From positions 248,001 through 312,000 of the forward strand of contig CAXVYS010000027.1 in NCBI GenBank assembly GCA_963422675.2: DNA of 64,000 bases, written 5' to 3'. Both the position numbers and the translations under genes were made by a program. Origin of the DNA: UBA4416 sp963422675. Lineage in GTDB: Bacteria; Bacteroidota; Bacteroidia; B-17B0; Aurantibacillaceae. The notes under the pieces were generated by a model. The model saw nothing but the letters and a program-made list of their open reading frames with translations, did no database searches and had not been told where the DNA came from. This document shows positions 16,501-24,200 of the stretch, one piece after another. The number at the start of each line of letters is the position of its first letter. Position 1 is the first letter of the stretch.

Positions 16501-18407
16501 TAACAGAAGGTACTTACAAATTTATATGGACCGTAAGTAATGGTAGCTGTTCTCCGGCGCATGATACGGTTATGGTAAAGGTATTTAATACACCGGTTTC
16601 CAATGCGGGTATTGACCAAAATTTATGTGCTGTTTCAGTAATAACAGCGGGAGCAACCCTTCCGGCAGGTACATCCACAGGAGTGTGGACACAATTCAGC
16701 GGACCAAATATCGGAGCTATTGCAACAACGACCCTCGCTACTTCCAATGTGAGTGGTTTAATGGAAGGAACGTATAAATTTATGTGGACGGTGAGTAATG
16801 GAAATTGTCCCTCTGTTCGTGATACGGTTGTTATAAATGTATTTAATACACCGGTTGCCAATGCAGGAACCGATCAAAATCTGTGTTCGACGTATTATGT
16901 CATACTCGCCGGAAATGCTCCTGTGGGTACCTCCGCAGGAGTATGGACACAATTTAGCGGGCCAAACATCGGAACCATTATAACCTCTACGTTATCTACT
17001 TCGCAGGTTAACGGCTTAATAGAGGGAACGTATAAATTTGTATGGACGGTGAGTAACGGTAATTGTACTCCTGTGCATGATACCGTTATGGTAAAGGTAT
17101 TTAATACACCGGTTGCCAATGCAGGCGCCGACCAGAATTTATGTGCTACCTATTCAGTAGCCCTTTCAGGAAATATTCCTGCCGGTACATCTACAGGAAT
17201 ATGGGTACAATACAGCGGGCCAAATGTAGGAGCTATTACTGCCTCAACTCTTGGAACCTCTCATGTGACCAGTTTAATAGAAGGAACGTATAAATTTGTA
17301 TGGACGGTGAGTAATGGTAATTGTACACCGGTTCATGATACGGTTATTGTAAAAGTATTTAATACGCCGGTTTCAAATGCAAATGCGAACCAGATCCTAT
17401 GTGCTAAAAACATCACTACATTAAACGGGAATATTCCTGCAGGAACTTCTACCGGATTATGGACTCCTTTAAATGGAGGGTTTATTACATCTCCTTCTGT
17501 TTATAATACAACGGTTACCGGTCTTGTTTCCGGAGGGTCTTATAAATATGTATGGACTGTGAGTAATGGAAATTGCACCAGTGCAACCGACACGGTTTTG
17601 ATTGAGGATTATGGATTGCCTGTGGTAAATTTATCGGCAGATGTAAATTACATTTGTGAAAAATCGTGTGTAACGTTTACGGATTTGAGTAAACAATATC
17701 TGACGGATGCAATTGTAAAATGGTCGTGGGATTTTAATACCGGGGTAATTTCCAATTTGCAAAATACGATTGGTTGCTATGGATTACCGGGTGTTTATCC
17801 TGCAGTGCTTACAGTAACTTCGCAAGTAGGTTGTGTAAACAGCGCCACATTAGCGGGAGGGATTACTGTTTATCCTAAAGCAATTGCTGATTTCACTATA
17901 GATTCGGATAATATTGACCTTACAACAATTCTGCAGTTTACCGACAGGTCAACAAATGCAAATATCTGGAACTGGAATTTTGGAGATGGTATTTTAGAAA
18001 ACTCACTTCAAAATCCAACACATCTTTACACTGATACCGGAAAATATGTGATCACTTTAATTGCGAATAATCAATATGGATGTTCTGATGCGGCATCCTT
18101 AAATATACATGTGAAAGAAGTAGCAGGTATTTATATTCCTAACAGCTTTACGCCGAATGATGATGGGTTAAATGATATATTCTATGCTATTGTACGTGAT
18201 TATGAAACGTTTGACATGAAAGTGTTTGACAGATGGGGGGGACAGATATTCTCCAGTAATGATCCAACTATTGGATGGGATGGAACGTTTAAAGGGACGA
18301 AAGCAAAAATGGACGTGTATGTTTATAAAATTGCCGTTAAATTTAAAAGCGGAAAAGAGAGTTTCTTAACCAAAAATTATATCGGTAGTTTAACCCTTGT
18401 AAAATAA
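10506..18407 (+). CDS. Giant T9SS type B cargo protein with nine tandem Ig-like repeats
   Basis: 2633 aa, predicted to be secreted or surface-attached through the type IX system. A Sec signal peptide occupies about residues 1-21. Residues ~22-1598 are a series of beta-sandwich, DUF11-like modules (pattern LTNVTVNLTMPTGI) with many cysteines. Residues 1599-~2371 are nine tandem ~86-aa repeats, each with an ANAGxDQNLC start and an EGTYKFVWTVSNGNC core. Two PKD-like domains follow (WNWNFGDG near 2489). The last ~93 residues (from GIYIPNSFTPNDDGLNDIF at ~2541) form the gliding-motility-associated C-terminal sorting domain. The role is probably an adhesin or cell-surface structural protein; the ligand is unknown. 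Confidence 0.9.
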   Translation: MAKKIFLPLITFFLFFLRLNSQTAGGLTSVSSSVPADLTICGNAKVFSFTINNPSPFTLTNVTVNLTMPTGIVYQVSSVSNASEVSIVPLNAPTFSLANIPTLSSVVVTFTASANCDVLGFLSSGNPIENHIKLNYTANSNSFFDNYTTGNYLIKQPNLSITTVTNQSFAGSIGGTFTRCITIVNGGLGELYAVTLKDIHGSGIQISSVNRGNWTTAAGTETFLLGAADFTTTGNNNNVFESGESITVCETITILNCSSVQSSLEASWGCGGQSCQTSISNANVVFPNFIPNLIITPQPSANVCLGVGNYSQQTLKIVNTGAGQAINTLLKIYHTSGPAYYDPSQQTEIDVASITIKVNAGAVSPLAASTTSASNNAPCLSANPIGAVDLTIPTINPGDTIRISWRTQSCCQTGYGYYNGWAYSASYQSICLNNYLVPAAWGRVYNQNYISNLVNNGSPSTLTAGQTSTFNYLLNGVQNSSPALADAYLKVTFTVSPCYVYSPGSVKIINFNGTATYTPSSVNQVGNVITAIFSGSAPFNAIMYSSLEQAQLSIDFTGNCATCVSGPGTIDIGISYSPSASCTCEMLLITSSFNLSLVCPVTCEGLNFLNYSIKRTSYGLPDNNDDGLPDGSGSLNFAALKTSRAMYGDTLTSSFYGKIKTSLAHPTWQFCYAGSTITNGNNLTSIGGKLKIFRSNALFATCTIGGVAAVLPAATFEYDLSASVLIASGGVAPGFVFLNNDSLVFEQQYKVTTNIGGAIIPAAVTNTFVVSDIANPINAINKFSCNTFQGNFSIIGYYYTNYGPDSYNVTNCNNINITQNYYLSIGPCCSNYAGGNLFPFEYRQWATIDTLEVIVPVGYQFISASFSEVRTVGTFAGAGSPGFTLTPMSTATNVFKFPINQFFTGANPLITPSDDGFYGNITLVIQPSCQVLQNVQLPINYNWKFKPGSYLNPNPAANISSTTGQDVILYNGPDIFLQSPLPNIIANTNVVTWDISLSNTSNSSAANTWFTAPVISGVTITQVVDLATSATLTPVGGIYQVGSIPAGNTQNYRLSATYTSCFADSIIVYAGWNCQGYPTSLANYPCTPKKIKLQLTPQSPLLITNVVSPPSTINLCDTAFYTVEGVNIQLGSAYSLTLTVNLPLGVTIIPGSSQLSYPAGSSFVTISNPIPIGGTFYQYNVSVLSPSIGVNGLPGILSPSLNSVKIKFKVVTSCGYTSGSPASFSFQGKSACGAPTGQLVSLSSQLGINGATAPYTTDVRLRSSYISPCNNSSVLSVCVKNLGTLSFGNTDSVTVILPQGVTYVGGSFTGINNAPVNMNPTLFTNNNQQELSWKLPPGITMGDSAKFNISYIGDPNLLSCNIFNFISKTTSSTNLYCSITGNNCGVKVYTGGDTLPIFTYKGYLTLTNQTGYSVPNPPTGETGYINFTINNSGEAINSINKTTVSYYQDVNNNGIYNVGDVLVAKDSINASIPNNGSYNYSYTLSIPSGSACNLIAVVDTAINPCACNPAQIPIILPLKHFAKDTIICSGQLANIGIAAINAYTYSWTPVTNLSSGGIANPVVTGVNASGNPESTNYVVTVNRNNCISRDTATVVVNLTPTANAGTDQNLCAIYSATLNAVTPLGILTGAWTQLSGPNVSIVTTLTLSSSQVTGLTEGTYKYIWTVSNGSCSPARDTVIVNVFNTPVANAGPDQNLCAVSSATLAAITTTGTSTGAWTQFSGPNAGTVTAPTFAASQVTGLIEGTYKFVWTVSNGNCASVADTVSVNVFNTPVSNAGVDQNLCSTYSVALAGNTPAGIATGAWTQFSGPNAGAITTTTLATSHVTGLIEGTYKLVWTVSNGSCSPAHDTVSVNVFNTPVANAGADQNLCAVSTTTLGATIPAGTSTGAWTQFSGPNPSAVTTPTLATSQVTSLIEGTYKFVWTVSNGNCASIADTVSVNVFNTPIANAGIDQNLCSTYSVALAGNAPVGTSTGAWTQFSGPNAGAITTLTLSTSPVTGLTEGTYKFIWTVSNGSCSPAHDTVMVKVFNTPVSNAGIDQNLCAVSVITAGATLPAGTSTGVWTQFSGPNIGAIATTTLATSNVSGLMEGTYKFMWTVSNGNCPSVRDTVVINVFNTPVANAGTDQNLCSTYYVILAGNAPVGTSAGVWTQFSGPNIGTIITSTLSTSQVNGLIEGTYKFVWTVSNGNCTPVHDTVMVKVFNTPVANAGADQNLCATYSVALSGNIPAGTSTGIWVQYSGPNVGAITASTLGTSHVTSLIEGTYKFVWTVSNGNCTPVHDTVIVKVFNTPVSNANANQILCAKNITTLNGNIPAGTSTGLWTPLNGGFITSPSVYNTTVTGLVSGGSYKYVWTVSNGNCTSATDTVLIEDYGLPVVNLSADVNYICEKSCVTFTDLSKQYLTDAIVKWSWDFNTGVISNLQNTIGCYGLPGVYPAVLTVTSQVGCVNSATLAGGITVYPKAIADFTIDSDNIDLTTILQFTDRSTNANIWNWNFGDGILENSLQNPTHLYTDTGKYVITLIANNQYGCSDAASLNIHVKEVAGIYIPNSFTPNDDGLNDIFYAIVRDYETFDMKVFDRWGGQIFSSNDPTIGWDGTFKGTKAKMDVYVYKIAVKFKSGKESFLTKNYIGSLTLVK
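15300..17615 (+). repeat. Nine tandem 258-nt coding repeats with a two-unit higher-order period
   Basis: Units start at 15300, 15558, 15816, 16074, 16332, 16590, 16848, 17106 and 17364, exactly 258 nt (86 codons) apart; the last is slightly shorter and diverged. Units 2, 4 and 6 share LCAVS and units 3, 5 and 7 share LCSTY with LAGN, so the array was partly built by duplicating a 516-nt pair. The repeats also create long antisense open frames that are not genes. Confidence 0.95.
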
Positions 18408-18423
18408 GTATCAGTTACAACGT

Positions 18424-18462
18424 AAAATCCCCGCATGTTATATCTACACGCGGGGATTTTTG
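18424..18462. terminator. Bidirectional terminator between giant protein gene and bshB1
   Basis: A GC-rich stem, AAAATCCCCGC / GCGGGGATTTT, lies between convergent genes and is flanked by A and T runs on either side, so it can terminate both transcripts. Confidence 0.85.
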
Positions 18463-18485
18463 TTTTTTAAAATGTAGGTATACTC

Positions 18486-19205
18486 TTATTTGAGGTCAAA
18501 TAAATTCTCTACACCCATATATCGCGTAACCGTAAAGCCTTCGGCATAATCGCAGTTAATGGCTCTTCCAAATAAAGCAGCTTTCGCTTTTATATTTTCT
18601 ATAAAATTTCTACTGGAAATAGGTGTTTCAGGTTCTTTGGAATTAGGATCGTAAAATTGAGAAGAGAAAGCGAAAATGCTTTCCATTTTTTTATCCATGT
18701 AAGCAGTGATGTCCACAACAAAATCGGGTTCAATAAAATGATCCTGCACATAATGATATACGGCTTTTGGTCTCCAGGGTTGTTGCAGGGAATTATCTTC
18801 CGCACGGGTTTCAATTTTTACAAGGCCGCTATAAAAACAGGCATCAGCCGCAAGTTTGGCAGCACGCCCATGATCGGGGTGTCTGTCGTCGATGGCATTA
18901 CATAATACAATTTCAGGCTGATATTTTCTGATGGAATGAATGATGTGTTTTTGATTGCTTTCATTATTTTCAAAAAAAGCATCTGCCATCGTTAACTGTT
19001 CTCTTACAGATAAACCCAGTATTTTTGCAGATCGCATCGCTTCTTCTGTTCTCAAAGCCGGATTTCCGCGGGTACCTAATTCACCTCTGGTTAAATCCAG
19101 GATCCCAATCGTTTTACCTAATGCTATATGTTTTAAAATAGTTCCGGATGCCGATAATTCCACATCATCGGGATGCACGCCTATTGCAAGTATATCAAGT
19201 TTCAT
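18486..19205 (-). CDS. bshB1: Bacillithiol biosynthesis deacetylase BshB1
   Basis: BshB1 removes the acetyl group from GlcNAc-malate, the second step of synthesis of the low-molecular-weight thiol bacillithiol. The 239-aa protein is a zinc-dependent LmbE/PIG-L-fold deacetylase. The metal and catalytic motif HPDD is at residues 11-14, the second metal-ligand motif RHPDHG at 108-113, and the BshB1-typical LDLTRGELGTRGN follows the first strand. A -7 box TATCTTTG (19229-19222) lies 16 nt upstream of the ATG. bshA and bshC are not in this window. It is convergent with the giant T9SS gene. Confidence 0.93.
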   Translation of the reverse strand: MKLDILAIGVHPDDVELSASGTILKHIALGKTIGILDLTRGELGTRGNPALRTEEAMRSAKILGLSVREQLTMADAFFENNESNQKHIIHSIRKYQPEIVLCNAIDDRHPDHGRAAKLAADACFYSGLVKIETRAEDNSLQQPWRPKAVYHYVQDHFIEPDFVVDITAYMDKKMESIFAFSSQFYDPNSKEPETPISSRNFIENIKAKAALFGRAINCDYAEGFTVTRYMGVENLFDLK

Positions 19206-19221
19206 GTTTTATTTTCTTATA

Positions 19222-19229
19222 CAAAGATA
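19222..19229 (-). promoter_or_regulatory. Predicted bshB1 -7 box
   Basis: TATCTTTG on the minus strand (19229-19222), 16 nt before the ATG at 19205. No clear TTG was found at the expected upstream distance. Confidence 0.4.
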
Positions 19230-19450
19230 CTGAATGTCCTTTAAAACTTGACGAAGAGATGCTAAAAATTATCAGTTAAAAGAGGCGCAGATTTGAATTT
19301 TTAAGTGCAAATTATCTTTAGATGTAGGAACGTATAGTTCTATATCTTTTTAGAGTCTGGAGGATTCAGTGAAGTTCGCGAATGTCGGCAGTAGATATCT
19401 GCAAAACACGGATCTATAGCTATTAGGACAGACTTTATCTAACACTTAAT
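19230..19450. other. Intergenic stretch, nothing recognised
   Basis: About 220 nt separate bshB1 from the end of the MutS-like gene, both on the minus strand. I see only short imperfect inverted repeats (for example GCAG...CTGC near 19390) and no convincing gene or RNA. Confidence 0.4.
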
Positions 19451-20824
19451 TTATTGATCAGTTTCCTCTTTTATGATCTCATCAATCATTTCTAAAATAC
19501 CTTCATTTTTCAGAATTACTATTCCTAGCCTCTCGGACGATATTCCATCTATTAGTTTATAATTGTATACAGGTTGTTCTCCATTTAATTTAGATTCAAA
19601 ACATTTAAAAAAAACCTTGTTCGACTTTTCAAGCTCCTGGCCAACTTCTGTTATATGTGAAGAAATATAAAAAAGAGAATGCTTAATTTGTGCAAATCCA
19701 TTCGTTATTAATAAGGTTCCATCATATGCATCTTTAACATTGGTGCCTCTAAATAACTCGTCGAATATTACAAATAACTTTTTCTTCTCTTTGAGCATTA
19801 AGGTAATGTCTTTAACTCTTTTTACTTCACTGTAATAGTGGCTATATCCTTTATTAATATCGTCGGGGATATTTATAGTAGTGTACAATCCATTAAATAG
19901 GGTTGTTTTCATTGATTTAGCAGGAACAGGAAACCCTAAATGAGAAAGATAGACACATAATCCTACACTTTTTAAAAATGTTGATTTTCCAGCCATATTT
20001 GCACCTGATATAAAACAAAGGTTCTTGTTTTGAATTAATGCAACATCATTTTTTACAGGATGGTTGATTAAAGGATGAAAAATAGAATCAATTTTAAAGA
20101 TTGGTTCGGTTGCTTCGATAAAAACCGGAAAACTCAATGTGTTTTTTTTTAAAGTAAGTGCAAGCGAAATATAGGTATCAAGAAGATACGTCAGGTTTAG
20201 AATATTTTTTATTCTTTCTTTCTCTTTTTTTCTAATCAAAGAGTCATAACGGATTAATTGTCTATAAGTAAAATGTGATTCTTTCGATGCTAAAAAGTGC
20301 TTAAATTCAGTAGTGTCATATATTTCGTCGATTTCATTTTTAAGTACTTGAAAGAAAATAGGTGTAGTATTCGGATTTATTTTATCCAAAAAATCGGATA
20401 AGATTTTTAAGTGAATCTTTAAGTATTCAAGCCCTTTTGATATGACATAATATTCGTTTTTTGGTCTTATTTTATTTGAAATCCAACATAAAAATGAATC
20501 AAAAGAATTGTTATTTATAATCGTAGTATTTTGCTTTAAATAATATTCTACAAAATCAATATGTTGCCTGTTTAACTTACATGTAAAATTATTTTCCGCA
20601 ATATAACTTATAGTTGAAATTCTGGAATTTATTTCCTGTAAATCATTTAAGGGCATTCGCATCATATTTGCTAATGTCTCTTCGCCTCCTTTTGTCTGGG
20701 TTTGATTATAATATCCGAATAAAGATAATTCTCCTTTTGTTTGCGGAAAAATATTTAAGTCTAAGCTAGTTTGTTTATCTATTCCAAATGTCATCATCAT
20801 GTCTGGTTGTTTGGTATTACCCAT
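19451..20824 (-). CDS. MutS-family ATPase lacking mismatch-recognition domains
   Basis: 457 aa. The N-terminal ~250 residues resemble the helical lever/core region of MutS proteins (GGEETLANMMRMPL near 47-60). The C-terminal part is the MutS domain V ATPase with Walker A GANMAGKST (274-282), Walker B FVIFDELFRGTN (351-362) and the SSH loop (388-390). The mismatch-binding domain I and connector of MutS are absent, and there is no Smr nuclease domain as in MutS2. This short stand-alone form is common in Bacteroidota and of unknown role; mismatch repair is not implied. An alternative start is one of the ATGs at codons 9-11. It has no operon partner. Confidence 0.85.
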   Translation of the reverse strand: MGNTKQPDMMMTFGIDKQTSLDLNIFPQTKGELSLFGYYNQTQTKGGEETLANMMRMPLNDLQEINSRISTISYIAENNFTCKLNRQHIDFVEYYLKQNTTIINNNSFDSFLCWISNKIRPKNEYYVISKGLEYLKIHLKILSDFLDKINPNTTPIFFQVLKNEIDEIYDTTEFKHFLASKESHFTYRQLIRYDSLIRKKEKERIKNILNLTYLLDTYISLALTLKKNTLSFPVFIEATEPIFKIDSIFHPLINHPVKNDVALIQNKNLCFISGANMAGKSTFLKSVGLCVYLSHLGFPVPAKSMKTTLFNGLYTTINIPDDINKGYSHYYSEVKRVKDITLMLKEKKKLFVIFDELFRGTNVKDAYDGTLLITNGFAQIKHSLFYISSHITEVGQELEKSNKVFFKCFESKLNGEQPVYNYKLIDGISSERLGIVILKNEGILEMIDEIIKEETDQ

Positions 20825-21252
20825 AATGCATTACAACCGGTTATCGTTTGGTTTAATAGATTAGTAGCTGAACACAAAATAACAAAGCTAAATGCTTATC
20901 ATACATTGGCAACATAAAAGTATTTTTGCACGTTAAATTTTTATAAATATTAAATAGGATGGGTTTATTAAGCATATTGAACCAAGTGCTAGTCGTTGTT
21001 ATTTTCTTTGCAACAAGATCATAGAGAGGACAGCACTCACAGGTGTATATCGTTTTACTTTAAAAATTTTTGGAATAGATAATATCAAGTCATCCGAATC
21101 ATTATAGTTTGAACACTTTAAATTTTTATTTGTAAGGACATTAAATCTACCTCCAGAAAAGCAAATAAATTTACTTTTCTGGAGTATTAGGATAATTTAG
21201 TTCCAAAACATTTGTATAATCTTTCAAATAGATACTCTTGTCTCACATATTT
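20825..21252. other. 428-nt intergenic region with one hairpin
   Basis: The gap lies between the starts/ends of two minus-strand genes. It contains a plus-strand TATTTTTG (20921-20928) followed by a 21-codon hydrophobic open frame (20959-21024), which I do not consider proven, and a strong inverted repeat at 21151-21184. Nothing else is recognisable. Confidence 0.4.
21151..21184 (-). terminator. Hairpin 3' of the alpha-2-macroglobulin gene
   Basis: A perfect 11-bp inverted repeat, CTCCAGAAAAG / CTTTTCTGGAG, with a 12-nt AT loop, about 70 nt after the alpha-2-macroglobulin stop codon. A poly-T tail is lacking, so it may be a processing or stability structure rather than a terminator. Confidence 0.4.
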
Positions 21253-24200
21253 TTACTGTATCTCCCCTGCTTTCCTAATAGTCACCCATCTTCCGGCAAT
21301 GTGAGCAGAAATACTGTTATCATACATAGCTTCACAATTTACACCTGGTAAATAGTATAAGCCATTGTAGGAAGCATTTAATAATACTTTAAATGTTTTA
21401 CCGGAGCCTGCTCCAAGATCAAAATAACTATAAACCCTGTCATCTCTAATATCCTGGTAAGTTGGTACATCACCTTTCAGGTAAGTAATATTATCCAGTC
21501 GCTGGTTTCGTATTTCCCATCCACTGGCAAAGATCTGAGATAAAGCAAGGTTTCTGTACATTCCTCTTACACCGGGGTTTTTGACTGTAACTTCCGCCAT
21601 AAAATCAGTTCCCTGTTCTAAATTGGCAACATCGATAGGGTTTCCTGATAGGGTTTTATAAATTACCGATAACTCCAGATTACTGAATTTATCAGTTTCA
21701 TTTCCGGCTTTAGGAATTCCTTGTCTTACTAATCTCGCAAACAAGTTGCCACTTCCTTTCACTGTAACTTTAACCGGTGCAGTGTTATTGGCATTTTTAA
21801 ATTCAATTAATTTGAATTTTGTTTTACTAAAGTCGCTAACCGTTACTACTTCAGTACCAATTTTTATATCTGCTGAAATGTTTGAGGTGTTACCGTTTAA
21901 CTTAGCGTATTTGCTAATGGCCATTAAACAATAAGCGGTAGACTGTGTACTGAACCAGTATTCACTGTTTCCTAATTTAGTAGCCAGGTTTTTTACTTTT
22001 AAGAAAGCGTTATTATTGTCTTTTAAAAGTGTCATGGTTTCCAGTATCATCGCGTCATCACGTTCAGGGCTGCCATAGGTGTAATAATAATCCTGGTAAG
22101 CTTTTGCAGTTGCAGGCACATGATACACCATTTTTTTAGCAACTTCCAATTGGCCTGCAAGTGCATAAGCCGCTGCTAAACGCCATTTTACTTCATTGGC
22201 CATGGATGCTTTTTCTTTTAATCTGTTCATGGCACCTAATTCCGGACTACCCGCTAAAGCCAATGTATATAAACGATACGCCTGTGTAAGGTCTTCACCA
22301 TAGTAGGCTGTGTTTTTATTACTTACATAACTTTGCGCTCTTTGTTTTTGATATTTTTTCCAATTATCCAGTAAGCCATAAGGAATTGTATAGCCTTTTG
22401 TTTTAGCTTCAATTAAGAAATTACCGGCGTAGTTGGTTCCCCAATCATCTGCCGTATTAGATCCCGGCCAATAGGATAACCCTCCGCCGGATGTTTGAAA
22501 TCCTTTTAAACGGTTGATTGCTGCTTTAATGGCGTGGTCAATAAATGCTTTTTGATCTGCATTTAATTCGGTAATATCATTAAGGTATAAGCCGGCAAAT
22601 ACCGAAGAAGTGGTTTGTTCCACACATCCATGCGGATATTCTACCAAATAATTCAGGCGTTGCGATAAATTGATGGATGGGAGTGTCGATAATTCTAAAT
22701 ACGCTTTGTTAGTTCCGTTGATACCAAGTGGTGTATAAGTAGCATTTAAGTTTTTATTGGAAGCCAATACAAACTCCTGAGCTTCCGTCATAGAAGGGTT
22801 GTTTGCTCTTATTGCAATTTCAATGGTTTCAGAGGTTGTTTCGCCCGATCCTTTAGCTGTGATTTTAATTTTAGAAACACCTAATGCATCTTTAATTTTC
22901 AATTTAAACGTCACCACTTTATCACCTATGGCATTAAAACTAACGATCTGCGAGTTGCCATTAACCACCTGTGCAAATTTATCTGTTGTTACAGTAACGG
23001 TGGCCATTTTTACTTTTTTCTCCATCGCAAAAACTGTTACCGGTAAATTTACTTCTTCACCCGGGCCTAATACCCTTGGTAGCGTAGAGAGGATCATTAA
23101 TGGTTTCCTTACAGGTACAGCTTTTTCCGAATTGCCGTAAGCACCCTGGTAACCCGCTACTACCATTACTCTCACCGAACCAACGTATTGCGGAATATTT
23201 ATTTTATGTGTGGCTGTTTCTCCTTTTTTCAAATGGAAGGGACCAACAAAACGTACCATCGGTTTAAAGCGAATGGCACTGTTTTCAGGTTTATTGTTTG
23301 TAGCATCGTCACCACCAATGGATAAGATACGGCTCATCGCATTCCCAAAAGCTCCAATTACGTTATCATAAATATCCCAGGTTTTTACTCCTAAGGCTTC
23401 TTTTGCATAAAATGCTTTCCATGGATCAGGAGTTTTAAAACGGGTAATATCCAATAGGCCTTCATCCACAACAGCTAAGGTATAAGCCATTTCTTTACCA
23501 TTTTCTTCACTTACTTTTACAAACGCTTCTGTTTCCGGTTTCCAAACGGCATCGGTTTTTATAACCGGTTTTAAAATGGTATTGTCATCTTTGATCATTA
23601 AAGAAGCAACGCCATATAAGCGAATTGGCAGATCATTGGCGGTTTGCGCGTGAGGTTGTATTAAATGCACAAACACATAAATATTTGGTGTCATTTCTTT
23701 GGTTACTGTAAATTCATATTCAGTTACCTCTGCTTTTGTATCGATCCATTTGCTGATTAAAGTACGTGAACCGTTTTCAATGTTCACCAGTATTTTCCCA
23801 CCTTTAGGGCTCGGAATTAAAACCTTGGCTTTATCACCAACTTTGTATTCTTCTTTATCTGTATTTACAGTAAGCACATTGCTACCTTCGTTTCCTTTAG
23901 GTGATTTACCAGCCCAGCTTGGCCAGTCAATAAATACAACCTTTCCGCTTACATGCCCGCTTTCCACATCTTTTACGTATACCAGGTAACGTCCCCACGA
24001 GGGGCGGTTCACACGTAATTTAAAATCTGCTTTTCCGTTATAGGAAGAAATGTTTTGTGTATAAATCGGTTCATGGTAATTACTTCCAATGTATGAAGAC
24101 AAGTCCTGGTTGTAATTATCCCACCACCAACGCCAGTCTAATTTATAAACTTTTACTTCAATGTTAGAGCGTGAGGTGGCCTTACCAAATTCATCAACGG

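Noticed and set aside
15482..17119. Several long antisense open frames (up to 115 codons) with similar protein sequences
   Set aside because: They lie exactly opposite the 258-nt repeats of the giant T9SS gene and repeat with the same period; they are a by-product of the repeated codons and have no signal or promoter.
19451..20824. Annotating the MutS-like protein as MutS or MutS2
   Set aside because: It lacks the mismatch-binding and connector domains of MutS and the Smr domain of MutS2.
20959..21024. 21-codon hydrophobic open frame downstream of a plus-strand TATTTTTG
   Set aside because: Too short to judge, and the TTG element is only 12 nt from the box; chance in AT-rich DNA is likely.
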